A stretch of DNA of 64,000 nucleotides from contig WBMZ01003252.1 in assembly GCA_013400975.1 (NCBI GenBank), forward strand, positions 16,865-80,864, read 5' to 3'. This document shows positions 25,205 to 37,194 of this stretch, piece by piece (within the stretch, counting starts at the first letter, position 1; each line of letters opens with the position of its first letter). The translations under genes and the position numbers were made by a program. Below the pieces are notes generated by a model. That model saw nothing but the letters and a program-made list of their open reading frames with translations, searched no databases and had not been told where the DNA came from. The stretch comes from Atrichornis clamosus. Its lineage: Eukaryota > Chordata > Aves > Passeriformes > Menuridae.

Positions 25205-25440
25205 GGTTTACCCAGAGGGAAGTCAGATTTATTGCTGTTTGCTTTCCTTCGGTATGCTGCTAGGGCAATGCTCCATGTTGGAGAAATTAATGGAAAAGAT
25301 CTGCAACCACTGTTTAGACTTTCATTCACGCTTCATTTCCAGAAGAGCTCAAAAGAGATATCACTGCTCTGGCATGTACTTCTAGGATTGTGGCATGGCA
25401 AAATGCAGAAAGGTTGTGTTGACTATACCACCTCTTAACT
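25205..25440 (+). other. Weak exon candidate after a good acceptor
   Basis: Following the acceptor at 25204, one frame stays open for about 77 codons to a stop at 25438. No consensus donor is present (the best is AAAG|GTTGTG near 25412), so it could only be a terminal exon. No domain, signal peptide or family recognised. A conserved non-coding element or chance is at least as likely. Confidence 0.12.
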
Positions 25441-27051
25441 TTACTAATATTATGACTTTGTATTTGCAGTCTTCACTCCCAAGCCACTGCAATTACTGGA
25501 AAATTCTTGCTTCATATGTGATCAAAGGCATCAAAGAGAACAGCTTTGTAATTTGGGGCATCCACAGATAGGTACAGAGAAGTTGGAAATTTGTTATTAT
25601 GTTAAAAGATGTCCTTTGTTAAAGGGTGCTATGTAGTCCATGTAGGGAAAAAAACCAGGAATATATTTTGTCTGGTCATGGCCTCCTATATCAGACAACT
25701 GGTATAAATAATTTGGTTACAAGGTTTATATTGCAAAAGACCATAGATTAGTGGTGACACTAACAAGAGAAGTAGGCAGTACTTCAGAATCTCACAGTTT
25801 TGATAATATGGCATGCATTTATTTATCTCAGGCTTTATTCAGGCTTGAAATTACTGGTTTCCAGCCTGATTTTTTGACGATGAGAGGAATAGGAAAAGGA
25901 TGTGCAAGACAATGTAGCTAGGAAAAAAATGAAGATAAGATTGGTTTAACAAGGAGAAAGGGGAGAAGAAAAAGTCAATGTATATTTGAAAACAAATAAA
26001 ATGAGCAGATGAAATTATGGTGCGAAAGGACAAGTTTATGAATAACTGTTCTATGGGCTCTTAAGGCATAAGTAATTTTATTTAACTTCAGCTGTCAGTG
26101 TCTGAGGTTGTCATTGTAAATTCCCTCTAGTGCCAATGGAGAGAAAGAGACGCTTTTAAAAAATGATTCAGCTGACCCATTTTAGCCATCTAAAGAGACG
26201 AATCACACCCTAAAAATGCCTATTTCTCTCCATTGATTATGAAAAGAGTCCAGAGTGACAACTTCAGATGTAGATGCCTCAGTTATAGATTTTTGTATTT
26301 TGTTGGATGAATCCCACTATTAGAGCCTATAGATTCTGACACATCTTCTCTTTTTTTCCATAATTTCTTATTGAAAAAACAGCTAAGATGGAGAAACAGA
26401 GGAGATATACATACATTTGCTTCGGGTGCAATTTACTGTAGAATGACTGGAGAATTGACATTATATGTGTTAAATGTTGACATTTTGATGAAAAAATCAA
26501 CCCCCAAAATACTTCAGTTGAGAAAGAAAATATTTCTCTGTGGAAATACTGACATGTGGCCTCATGTCAGTGACAGGTCAGTACTTCAGGCTTCCAGCCT
26601 TCACTGTAGGATAGAGTCTCTGCCTGGACTACACATTCCAGGATTCAACCTGGTTCCTTCCATTGGTGTTCCTGGTGGTGCTGCTTGGGGTTCTCATGGA
26701 AATGACAAATTACAAGAGATGAACCCAGCTAAACAGTCAGAACAGGTCAGAGGAGCATGAAGTAGTGAATTTACACATTCTGCGAAGTGGCATACTTTTA
26801 AAAGAAGTATACAGAGTTTTGATAAATAATAGCAAGTTAATATTTTAAACAAGCACATGACATTTTTTTAAAAGAAAAAAATTAGTTTAGAATCAATAAC
26901 CTGACTTCTTAACATCCGGACATTATGCAGCCTTCAAAGAAAGTTGAATTGTGGTTGTATACTTATTGCTTGCTTTGCTACTTTATTTCTGGGCTCTTTG
27001 TAAACTTCTAAGTCCCCACACATTTTGATAGATTTATGATCATATTTTACA
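25441..27051. other. Unique non-coding sequence
   Basis: Contains a 129-codon plus-strand ORF (26371-26760) with no domain, no splice support and composition like its surroundings. No transposon recognised. Confidence 0.3.
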
Positions 27052-27133
27052 TTTCCCTTTCCTTTTCCCTTCCCTTCCTGTTCTTTTTTCTTGCTTCCTC
27101 TCTCAGCCCTTTGCTTTCTATCTCTCTCTCTTG
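27052..27133 (+). repeat. Pyrimidine-rich (CT)n-like tract
   Basis: About 80 bases composed almost entirely of C and T, ending in a (TC) run. It is polypurine on the other strand, which explains the Lys/Glu-rich minus-strand reading. Such mirror-like tracts can form triplex DNA. Confidence 0.75.
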
Positions 27134-28232
27134 TCAAGGAACTGTGGATTATGCTAATAAACTTACTACTCATTTTACTAGTAGTGTATTTCCCAGTGTG
27201 GAGGAAATCACAGAAAAACACAAACAAATTAGATCTGTTTGACAGGTTATCAAATCAAACTTAAGTGCAAAGGTAAGCATAAGTGAGGTTCAGAAATATC
27301 TTTGAAGATAAATCTTATGCATAACATTTCTAGAGATAATATCATGTTCAATTTACTCACGTGCATAAAATAGTAACTTTTGTGAATGGAGTAAACAAAT
27401 TTTGGTCTTCAAGAAGCCAGAGATTATGACTCCTAATTTCAGCTAGAGGGAATTGAAACGTAGAAAACTTAATTTCAGTGTTTCCTTTTAAAGAAAATCT
27501 CAGTTTTAAAAAGAAGACCTAAAGCTGAACAACCTCTGAGATTCTGAGTCTCCTTCAGAGAGCTCTGACATTGCATTATTTGTCAGTAAAACTAAGGTGG
27601 CAAAATAGGCTGCTTTTAGTTTTATTTGGAATTTAAAGTCAACTGCTTATAACAGTATATGATACGATGCAAATAAAAAATAGACTTTAATGATACACAT
27701 TATACACAACCAAAAGCTCTAATGACATAGTCAAGAACTCAAAAAATTTGCCTTTTAAATACGCATAATGTTTTGCATTTGATTATGTATTCACATATTA
27801 TTTATTTTTACAGATGTCACCTTGCATTTTCCCAAACCTTGATGCCCTCTCTCTCTAACTTCCAAGCTGCCACAGCCTTCTCAATTCAATGTCTTCCCCG
27901 TAGGTGGTCCTTTAACCTGGCTCCATTTACACCCACTATAGTGATCTTTTTTTGTCAATTTTGCATGAGATTCACTTTTCACAGCAACAGTCTCATCTCA
28001 GAATTTTCAGTTGGGCTTAGACATGCTTAAACTGTCCTGATCTCTGTTCTACCCCTGAAGATTCCCATCAGTTTTATTTTTACACCTTTTCTGTGCTGGT
28101 TTCACTGGCTACACCCTTTGCCTTACTCCCTACCTCAGAGGGTAAGGGCTTCCTACTTCCTAAATATGTGTCCCAGTTCACTGTTCAGTGGGAAGAGTGT
28201 GTGTGGGCTAACTCCCTGCAGGTTAGTGACTG
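27134..28232. other. Unique non-coding sequence
   Basis: No gene or clear repeat. The last 100 bp (28130-28230) may be the decayed start of the CR1 that follows. Confidence 0.3.
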
Positions 28233-28922
28233 ACTGTCTGGAGAGCAGCTTTGTTAAGGATCTGGGCGGGAAGCAGCCTAAACATGAACCAGCAGTTCAC
28301 GTTCCCTGGTAGTCATGGAAGCCAATGGCACCTTGGGCTAAGCGAGACGAAAGGCTGGACCCTTCCAGCCGGGGCTCTTCTATGGTCCTGTGTTCTGTGT
28401 TAATGGTATACTGAGGGAGTGATTATTCTCCTGTACTTGGCCACACCCAGATGCTGTGTCCGGTTTTGGGAACCCAATGCAAGAAAGACATAAATCAGTA
28501 TAATCCAGGGTTTATAGCACATTTCCTGTAAAGAATGTCTGTGGCAGCTAGGTTTTATTCATCCTGAAGTGGCGGCTGCAGAGGGGGCTGCACCTTTCAA
28601 CATCTATGAGTAGGCTACTAAGATGGCAGAGAAAAGTCTATCACTGAGGGGCATGGCAAGTGAACAAGAGATAATGGACTTAGCTGGAATGGGAGACGTT
28701 CTGACTGGATGTAAGAAAAATTGCTTTTAACTGAAGAAAATAAAGCACTAGAGTAGATTGCCCAGAGAGGCTGTGTAATCCACCCTTGGGGGTTTTCAAG
28801 ACCTGACAGGAAAAAGTCCTGGGAAACCTGGCTTCTGAATTCAGTGTTGACCTTGTTCTTAACAGAAGGTTGAACCAGAGACCTCCTGAAGACCCTTTCA
28901 ACCTATAGTCTGTAATACTGTC
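28233..28922 (+). mobile_element. CR1 LINE 3' fragment (avian type), interrupted
   Basis: The CR1 ORF2 tail and 3' UTR are recognisable in order: CTGGAGAGCAGC, AAGGATCTGGGCG, AACATGAACCAGCAG, AGCCAATGGCACCTTGGGCT. Then come GAGGGAGTGATTATTCTCC, GATGCTGTGTCCGG, CAATGCAAGAAAGACAT and GATTGCCCAGAGAGGCTGTG. It closes with AAGACCCTTTCAACCTATAG near the 3' end. The stretch at about 28345-28400 does not fit this order and is a separate insertion, listed next. The reading frame is broken and no functional protein remains. Confidence 0.85.
28345..28400 (+). mobile_element. Short CR1 3' tail nested inside another CR1
   Basis: GGCTGGACCCTTCCAGCCGG, then TTCTATGGTCCTGTGTTCTG, matches the extreme 3' end of a CR1: the GGACCCTTCCAACC motif followed by degenerate ATTCTATG/ATTCTGTG octamers. 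The outer CR1 stops at CCTTGGGCT and resumes at TACTGAGGGAGTGATT with only about 30 consensus bases missing, so this is an insertion. GGCTGGA/TCCAGCC (28353-28370) also forms a 7-bp hairpin. Confidence 0.6.
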
Positions 28923-30546
28923 AAACCTCTGTTGAAAATATTTTCCCAAAAGTTCCTCACTTGTCCAAGTTAGAATGATTTACATTTATATCAATGCTAT
29001 GAATCCTTTTAAAACTTCAAGCCTTTGCTCTCAGGAATACTTGGAACAGAATACTTGGAACTCTTTAAAGGAAAGACTGCCAGAATTTTTTCAATGTATA
29101 CAAAACAAGATTATATCCCTGGACTCATTATTGGATACTACTGAGTAGTTTTGTCTGGAATATTTGAAGAAAGCGAAGTGAAATCTGAGGCAAAATGAAA
29201 GTAAAAAAGAAGTCTAATTCTCAGATTCTTGCTGGTCTACCAATAGTGCTACCAAAGTTGCTGCTAATCCATCACGACTACAATGAAAGCTCAGCTCCCC
29301 ATACTACCAGCTAGACATCACATGTTGAAAGTCAGGCAATTTGCCAGACTTTTTAGTGGGAATGCCTTGGTTTGACAAATAAAGAGGTAAACCAGAACGC
29401 AGTCTATTTTATCATCTGTTCTTAATGCACTATATTGTTTTTAAATTGAGTTGTATGTGATAAATATTTCAATATATTGGCCAGTTGTAAAAATTATGCC
29501 TGGTATCAGCTGTAATAATATACCTGTATTTCTCCCCTCCCTTATCCTCCCCCTCCAAAAAAAATTATTGCTGACCTGCCATAAGGTTTTCTTCTGAAAT
29601 TCAAGTAGAATTTTCAAATATGTATTACTTAGCTACGAGGTGATTGCTGACATCTAGCAAAGTTAATAAAAAATGAAAACAATGCTACATCTAGAAGTAA
29701 AGATACGGGAAAACCACCAACACAAAAAGAAAATAGAGTGCATTTTGTCATATTTTATGGTGGAGAAAGTGGAAGATAAAACAATGTCTGTTAAGCTTGG
29801 AAGTTAGGGGTTTCTTATAGAAAAATGTCTATTAAAAAATTGAGTTGCAGAAAAAATTAAACTGTATCTCAAAAGTGGAATACACAAAGAAAAGAAAAAC
29901 TGAAATATAATAGCCTAAAAGAGCTTTTTCATAAATGAAATCCATCAGCATAAATACTTGCCTGCTTATATTTGAATAGTTATCAAAGACAGAGTGTTGA
30001 TTAAACTTATAAATTATGCTATAAGTGAACTTTCTATATGGAAGATCCTTTGGGAATTAAGAAACTATGTGCACTCTAAGCCTGACAGCTGATGTCAACA
30101 TTTTCATTCCATATTTTCTAAAGAAAACAAGAAATAGGCAACCAGTTTGTAAGGTGTTCAGAATGGGCAGACTCACAGCACAAGAACACAGATACATCTA
30201 CAGATTTATGTGCACCAACTTTTAGGTCTGGATTAGGAAATGGACTTCCTTGTATTAGAAGTGGCAAGTGAGAAATGGCTGTAAAGTCCTGAAAACAGGA
30301 ATGAGAATTGGTAAACCTACCTTCAGAAAATCTGCTGGATTTTTGCAAATTTCAAGATATTGCATTGCCTCTGCTGTAAGTATTCACTAGAAAAGCACAA
30401 AGACTTAACCAGAAAACTTGTTCCTTGTCATTTTAGTTCATTTATATGTGAGTTATGTGATGGTCTCGCATAGATTTTTTTGTTTGAAAAATAACTCAGT
30501 AGGATTCTGCTAATCCACACCAATGTCTTGTACATTTCTGACTCAC
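28923..30546. other. Unique AT-rich sequence with a 14-bp tandem duplication
   Basis: Two adjacent copies of GAATACTTGGAACA lie at 29035-29048 and 29049-29062 (last base changed). Apart from this no gene or repeat family was recognised. Confidence 0.35.
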
Positions 30547-30780
30547 CTCACTCAAGTTTAAAGGGTTGTTTCAGGGTAGCAGCTTCCACAGTTCTTCCTC
30601 ACTGGATATTTCCAGGTGGATATTGACATTAGTTCTTGCAGTCCAGAAGTCTGGGGGCGGATGTAAGTGGTGGCAGGCTTTGCCCTGAGTGAATTCTGTT
30701 CATGTAACTGTCCGCACCACCGCAGCCAGACCACCGTTTCCTGAGGCCTGGATAAAAATATTTCCTCCACCACAATGACC
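30547..30780 (-). other. Best exon candidate in the window (minus strand)
   Basis: On the minus strand the acceptor is very strong: TTTTTTTTAATTCCCCTAG just upstream, after a second T-rich run. The donor TTGAGTGAG|GTGAGTCAG is near-perfect. The 234-bp body is GC-richer than its flanks and carries CpGs. In one frame it is open from the first full codon through 73 codons to a TAA close to the donor. The reading has no recognisable domain, no signal peptide and no membrane segment. It may be a coding exon ending in a stop before a 3' UTR intron, an alternative exon, or a lncRNA exon. I recognised no repeat family in it. No companion exon was found, so the host gene is unknown. Confidence 0.35.
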
Positions 30781-33679
30781 CTAGGGGAATTAAAAAAAAC
30801 AGCAAAACAAAACTGAACTTTCCATACAGACCTTTTATTTTAAACAGCCAATGTTAAATTTCTGCCAAACTTAGAAGGTGTTTTTGATTACGTAGCTTTC
30901 AACTACCATGGAATTAATATAGAAAAACTTGTGTTCTTCAGGGAGCCCTGTCATACATCTGCAAAATAAGGTTCTTTTTATGTACCTACACATTAACATT
31001 GACATACACTCCCTCATTTAATTAACAACATTTGAATGTCTTTTCCTTTCATGTTGTAATTGTGTTTTTTATTGCTAAAATGATCTCTTGTTTTGTGGAG
31101 AGATAAAATTGGAAAATGTCAAGATTTGTACGGAAAAAACCCAGTAACAATAAGGGGTTCCTTTATACCTTGTGGTTTTTGAAATCTAAATAGGGCCTTT
31201 CTCAAAAAGTTTTGAAAAAAAAATCTGATGTGGGAAATGAGCCTCTAGATTTTGACTTGAGGGGAGAACTTTCTAAGTTTTTTGTTTCTTTTTTCAGAGA
31301 GTTCAAAGCTAACGTGCTGGGTCTGGGAACTCTCATGTCGTTGGGACCCTGGTAGCAACTGTAAATAGTTGTGGTTGTTAATGTAGGTACGCACACTGGA
31401 GAATCTAGAGCATGTATTACATGTCCACCTAGGAGTTCAATTCCAAAGAAGGAGAAGCTAAAACTGCATTAGTAATGCTTCACTTTAACAGCCAGATAAG
31501 AGATGTATGGTGGAGGAATGCAATCCAGTGTTCACAACCTACTTGAATTTCTTTAATAATGCCAATGACCTCATGAATATTAAAATGAGTCCTGGGTTAT
31601 GTGTCCTTATGTAAGGTATTCCTCTTGTATCCAGGAAATGGTGTCCATGCAGTTATTAAAAAGAAGAAAAGAGAGAAAAGTGAGGTTAGATCACAGGGCA
31701 AAGGTCAACCTCTTGGGAAGGGTCTCAGCACTCTTTGTTCAGTACTTCATCTAAAGAACCAGGAGATGATGTGTAAATAGTTTAGGTTTTTTTAAAATCA
31801 AAATTTAAGTGTAAGAAAGTTGATCCTTTTTTTTATGAAACATATGTGTGCACAGTAAGAAAATATTGTAATGATTTTTGTGGTTTTTTACTTTATCGAA
31901 AAAATTATTGAAATAAAATACTTTGTTAACAGATAGTTGCTCATTATTATCTTACACTAAGCCTAGTCCTTTCTAGTAATTTGTCTGGTGATTAAAATAT
32001 TTATATAATTATCATTGTAAGTGAACAGATGTACTTTGCTGCTGGAAGAAAAATAAAGTTTCTGAGTAGATCTGGTATAAGATACCTGGACATTTCTGCA
32101 AAAATCCCTAATAAGAAGAAACAATTTATTCTGAACAGGTTTTTTTTTTAATTAGTGAAAATATTTAATTAATAAGTTTATTTTTGTGTGAGGTTTCCTA
32201 GAAGTAGACATTTCTAAGTCATAAGACAACTTTGAAGAATACTCTTTCCAAGAAATTTAGCAAAGTAGCAGGAAGAAAATACTTATAACACGCATTTTTA
32301 GCTAGTTGTATGCATCTAAATGAAGAAATACAAGTTTTGAATGGTTGTATGAGCAATATCAAAATGCATGTTATGCTGAAGATTCATTTCCATTTCAAAT
32401 TCTGACACTTTTTCTAGCATATATTAGCTTTCTCTCTCTCTCACCAGTCCCCAATTTCTTTCTCCCTGAAAAGAAGATATATTGCACTGTTTCCTGAAGA
32501 AAAGCAGTTTTGATCAATTAGGTCAGAAACAACTTCTGTATTTTTGAAACAAAACATGGGGAAAAAATTAAAATCATCTTACAGGTACTAGTTTATCCCT
32601 TTAATACCTCTATTAATATTAAATAAATCCTGCAAATACGGTGTCTTGGTTTTGGAAAATACATTAATTGGGTGTGTGTCAGAAATAAAATCCAGGAATT
32701 CAATTTTAATATTTCTTAAATCAAAAGCTTCTTGTTCTTAACAGCTAACCCATTTAGATTTTCCTTCCATCTCTCCCTTCCAAAAGCCAGCTCCTTCAGC
32801 TGACTGCTGCACTCCAGTGCTCTCTGTATAGGTTACACGCAATGAAATGCATTACAGTCATCCTCATTTATACCTGTTCTGATATAAATGTTACTTCCAC
32901 AAATGGCTGAAAAAATGCACAATTTTTCTTAATGCTCAGAGCCAAATTCACTACCAAGCACCTCTGTAAATTGCAATGAAATGCTGAGGGTTTTTTGGGG
33001 AATCTTACCCAAAGTAACTTTCAACAGCAAAAGAAGATCCTAACATGCGGGGTCTTTTTCTGATTTCATATATTTCCAACTAAATCACAAATATCTAACT
33101 GAAAATAATGATATAAATACAAGCAAAATCAGCTGATTTTATTAAGGAAATTTTATTATACATACATATTTCATAGGTCCTCTGGTTAGTAGTGCATGTT
33201 TCAGACGTGTTGACTAATAACAGTCTATTTACCAATAACGTAAGAAGCATGTAACATTAGAAGACAAATCTCTTAAAAACTCAAAACTTCAAATAAATTT
33301 AAATGTACTCCTATGAATAGACCCACTAAAATAAATGAAACTACTCGTGCATAAATTTAAGCATATACAAAAGTACTTGAAGACAGGAGATTTAGCTCTT
33401 AATTATTTTAGGTCACTGAAGGAAATGGAGGCCACAGTGTCTCCCAGAACAGGTGACAAATCTGCTTAGAAAGGTAATATGGAAGTGGCATAAGGAAAAG
33501 GTGTATAAAGCAGTCTTATCCAGGAATACATAAGCACACTGAAGCTGCCATAGAGGATCCAGCTGGGGAATGGTTGATCTAGGTAATTATATTGCAAAAT
33601 CTTTAGAGGAGACATCCCATACAAATTTTAGAAAATACAGATTAAGGACTCAAGGTAGCTGTGGATGCATAATTCACTT
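30781..33679. other. Unique AT-rich sequence
   Basis: Nearly 3 kb with no gene or transposon that I can name. It contains A/T runs (about 32142-32152), a short (TC)n at 32431-32442 and an AT-rich part at 31780-32000. Short ORFs (31202-31396 minus) are not supported. Confidence 0.3.
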
Positions 33680-33930
33680 CAAATAATTTGTTAGACAAAC
33701 CTCATCTCCTTTTTCTATTTGTGAATTGTACAAGAGCAGTTTATGACTTTCTTAGATTTATTATTCAGAATTATTCCCTGAATGAAGCTGTATCATTTAT
33801 GAGCACTTCGTTGCAAGTACTTGATATTCAAGATTTGGCATTCAATACTGTTATGTTGGTTAGTTGGAGCAGAACACATCACAGGTTGTGTTTCTCTAAG
33901 TGGAAGTAACTCTAAGTCAGGCTTTCTATT
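33680..33930. promoter_or_regulatory. Candidate conserved non-coding element
   Basis: Complex, repeat-free sequence with a 73-codon ORF (33688-33909) of no known family. Texture resembles its conserved-looking peers elsewhere in the window. Weak call. Confidence 0.18.
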
Positions 33931-35555
33931 GTAAATCATCATAATTCAGAATTCGAAAATCACTTTCTATTCCCATTTTGCAGTAATCACAAGACATCTC
34001 ACAAACACTCTGGCTAAAGGTATGTTTGTTCAAAATTAAAATATCATTTTTATGGAATTATTTTGTGTTATTATGTCCCTATTTATGTCCTATAATATCT
34101 CTCCTACTCAGCTACAGCAAGAAGGTTTATCATTTAAAAAACAAAACTAATGGAGATAATTTTGTCCAGCTGCATAATCCCCCAGCTGGGGGTGGAATTG
34201 TGGCTATTGTGGAATGTCCCATACCTTATTAATCAGTCCTAATAAGTTAAGAATGAAATTTCCAAAAGTGACACCAATAAAGACTTAAAGCTTTAGCTGT
34301 CTAAAATCAGTGAGAGGAAATGTTTGAGAATGAAGAGACTCACATATGTCTTTAGAGTCTTTTCTTGTATGCTCATAAAATGAGGGAGATTTCTATCTTG
34401 GTCCTGTTTCTGAAGATCTATTTCCCAAATCACGAAACAAAACTTTTTTGTGGTACTCCTGCTTCTGGAAAATCCTGTGATAAATAGAAGATTGTAAAAA
34501 CATGGTTAAAAAAAAAAAAAAGAAAGAGAGAAATCATCTTGAAATAGTTCCTAACTCCTATTTTTCTTGAAGAGGAAGAAAATAGCTAAAGACTCGTAAG
34601 CAAGATATATAGAGAAATTACAGTGCTCTTAACACAAGCAATATTTAGTAATTTCTTAGCCCTGGCTTGCAGTCAGTCATCCTAACCATCTGCTCAGAAC
34701 TAAACTTTTTCTTCTTCTTCAGAGTAGTTGAACTATATCAACAGAAACAATTTTTTCAGGGAGAGTAAATGTACCGCTGCGAACAGTTTGATGAAAGACT
34801 GAATCTTTGTATTCCTGGAAAGTAAATCTTCCTGTAACAAGCAGCTAATGTTTGAACACGTCAAAGCAAGCTTTTTAGAACAGGAGATAAGAGCACTTGA
34901 ATGATTCTTGTAAAATGGAAACTGGCTAACTGGTCCAAAAGAAAATGTTGTGTATGGCAATTTATTCTGCGAGTTACATTTTTTTCAAACTTGGAAAGAT
35001 CTTTGCCATGACTCAGTACATTGGGTTTGACTCCAACTCTCATTTGGGAGAATTGGGTCTGAAACACAGACCCACTGTACAAGCAAATATTTTATTCCTA
35101 CAGGCAACATTATTGGCATAGGCAGTTGTAAAATAATAGTCAGATCCATATTAGGAATGGCTTGTAACCTAATGTCAGTCTGAGGTGGGGTGTTTATTCA
35201 TGGTTTTAATTTTAACTATGCTGTTAAATGCTACACTGCAGAAGCTTTAATGTTTAAGCAACTCTATTAATCTAAAAGTACTGTTATTGATAAAAATTCT
35301 TTTGCTTTTGGAATTGGGGAATAACACACCATCAGAAGGCCTTTATTGCTGGCATAAGTTACAGCTGTGCTAGAGGGGATAGCTACACTAACCTAGTGTC
35401 ACTATCTCGGCATGTGGCCTGTTCAAAGTCATTGTTTACGTGGACTTTCTAACATATGGAGTTATCAACATTTTCTTACAGAATTCTCAGTGCTGCTTTG
35501 TACTTCCAGAGAGAGAATACAGCAAGAGAGACTTTGTTTTCTCTTTTTCTCCTTT
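33931..35555. other. Unique sequence with a 14-bp perfect palindrome
   Basis: At 34179-34192 lies CCCCCAGCTGGGGG, a perfect GC palindrome centred on a CAGCTG E-box within AT-rich DNA. An A-run occurs at 34508-34521. No exon or transposon was recognised. Confidence 0.35.
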
Positions 35556-35642
35556 GAAAAAATAAAAAAAGAGAAAGAAAAAGATAAAAAAGATTTAAAA
35601 AAAAGGAAAAGAAAAGAAAATAAAAAGAGAAAAGAAAAAGAG
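35556..35642 (+). repeat. A-rich (AAAAG)n-like low-complexity tract
   Basis: About 87 bases of A with interspersed G and a few T. It reads as a Lys-rich plus-strand peptide, which is an artefact of composition. It could be the decayed tail of a retroelement, but no body was recognised upstream. Confidence 0.8.
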
Positions 35643-35749
35643 TTCTCTCTTCCCCTAGTAATCCTCTCCCATTAGAAACATATGTCGCTATAAATATTAA
35701 CATGTATAAGTATAGACATTTCTAAATATATTGTAAAATCTCATATTTT
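35643..35749. other. AT-rich spacer
   Basis: Short AT-rich spacer between the A-rich tract and the GC-rich island. Nothing recognised. Confidence 0.3.
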
Positions 35750-36180
35750 GGGTTTATCCCACCCCTCTCCCTAAAATGCCTGAGTCTGACCATGCTGGCA
35801 ATGCCATTTCACCTCTGAGAAGAGGAAAACTCTTTCCTAGAGGGGTGACCCATGATTGTCGCCCGGTGCGGACCCACCTCTGCACCCAGTGAATGCCCGG
35901 GGAGAACACGCCCTGCTTTAGCACATGTGGCGCCCCGTGAGCCCAAACACACGAGGCATTCTTAGGTGGTATTATGTGCAAGAAGGTGGTTAGGACCCTG
36001 CCAGGCATATTTGGGCAGGCTGCCCAAGGCCCCCGTGTGGGTTGCTTGCAGGCACAATGCGCTCTTGTCTGCTCCAGGGAACGTATTTTGAGCAAGTGAG
36101 GTAGACACCTCTGGAAACCTGAGCAAGGCAAACTGTTCCGGTTCATGTTAGGAGGGGAAAGGAAATGAATAAAGGTTATA
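35750..36180 (+). mobile_element. GC/CpG-rich island, possible LTR/ERV remnant
   Basis: This 430-bp block is abruptly richer in G, C and CpG (I count about a dozen CpGs between 35850 and 36140) than anything near it. At 35928-35936 it carries TGGCGCCCC followed by GTGAGCCC. This resembles the retroviral primer-binding site TGGCGCCCAACGTGGGGC with a gap, and it stands just after GCACATG, as an LTR end (CA) would. An AATAAA occurs near 36166. No complete LTR with TG...CA ends or target duplication can be drawn. The 130-codon minus-strand ORF (35754-36146) has no known domain. Alternatives are an orphan CpG island or an exon. Confidence 0.3.
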
Positions 36181-37194
36181 AATCTTTGTTAGCCCAGCAA
36201 GAGCAAAGATCATTCTTCCGTGCACAATGAAAAGTAACAGAAATAAAAGGTAAGTAAGAGTAAAAGGGATTTTTGAGCTCTCCTCTGCAGCAAAATTCCA
36301 TGAAACCTCCAGAAAGATTTAGATGTCTGTAGATAAACGAAGGTGCTTCAGGAGTCTTTGTGAGTGTGTGCACAGGGTTCCTAACAAAAAAATGTGTTGT
36401 GGGAAAAATATGAGTTTGGTGAACCTGAATATTTCCCTCAAATTTGATGAATATTGCTTTATTAAAGATCTAATTTGAAGAATATTTCCTTGGCTCATTC
36501 TGAGGCTCTGAAGACTTCCACATTTACTGCTGAAAAAATAGAAGCCTTGAAAACTTGTGTTGCAGCTTCCCCAAATCTGGGTTTCAGAAGGGTAATAATG
36601 TAGCAGTTCCAACACAAAACAGTCTCCCAAGGCTTTTATTCCAGCAAGCCTAGAAGTAGCCAGTCCTGTAAAGTCGGTGGGTTGGAATTCAATAGTGGTT
36701 GCATTCCCTCCTGCCTGCCTCCCAGGTGGGCTGGGGATGTATGCGTATCTCAGTTCTGGAACATCACCTGCCCAGGTCTCTGAAATGAGATTTTGAGATT
36801 CTAGTTAACAGAAGCTTGCTGAATATTTGATTTTAGAATCAAGGTGGAAGGAGATACCACATCTAAATACCATAAATCCATCAAAATGTGCATATAGTTT
36901 TTTAATCCCTATATACACAGTAGCAATAGTTGAGATTTTATGGAGATAAGCTTCTGATGGGGCTTTGGTATTGCTGATGAAAGTATTCAGCTACTGGAAC
37001 AAGTCTATCTTACAGATGATACAGTAAAATGACTGCAATGGCTAAGGGCACATTGGTGGCACTAGGACAGATTCAGATAACGAAAAGCCACATACAAATA
37101 AGTATGAAGATGGGAAGCATATGTGGCTGTATGGAAACTCAAAGCAGATGGTGGAACAACTTAAGAGTAAAAAGATCAAAGTTACAGATATAAC
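36181..37194. other. Unique non-coding sequence
   Basis: No gene recognised. The section at 36650-36785 is GC-richer with a pyrimidine-rich part but no exon pair. From about 36960 the sequence may be decayed upstream CR1. Confidence 0.3.

Noticed and set aside
26371..26760. 129-codon plus-strand ORF
   Set aside because: No domain, no splice or promoter support, and composition equal to the surroundings.
26934..27242. Lys/Glu-rich minus ORF and Ser/Phe/Leu-rich plus ORF
   Set aside because: They arise from the pyrimidine tract at 27052-27133 and have no independent support.
30695..30780. Minus-strand reading with NIFIQASGNGG, similar to the SIFVWASGNGG motif of proprotein convertases
   Set aside because: The likeness covers only about ten residues, the frame stops after 26 codons, and flanking subtilase motifs are absent.
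35476..35703. Lys-rich and Phe/Leu-rich ORFs on opposite strands around 35.4-35.7 kb
   Set aside because: They are translations of an A-rich low-complexity tract, not genes.
35754..36146. 130-codon minus-strand ORF in the GC-rich island
   Set aside because: The longest frame in the window, but stop-poor because of high GC. No retroviral or cellular domain recognised.
36166..36171. AATAAA as a gene's polyadenylation signal
   Set aside because: AATAAA is frequent in AT-rich DNA, and no transcript ends are supported. It was kept only as weak context for the LTR idea.
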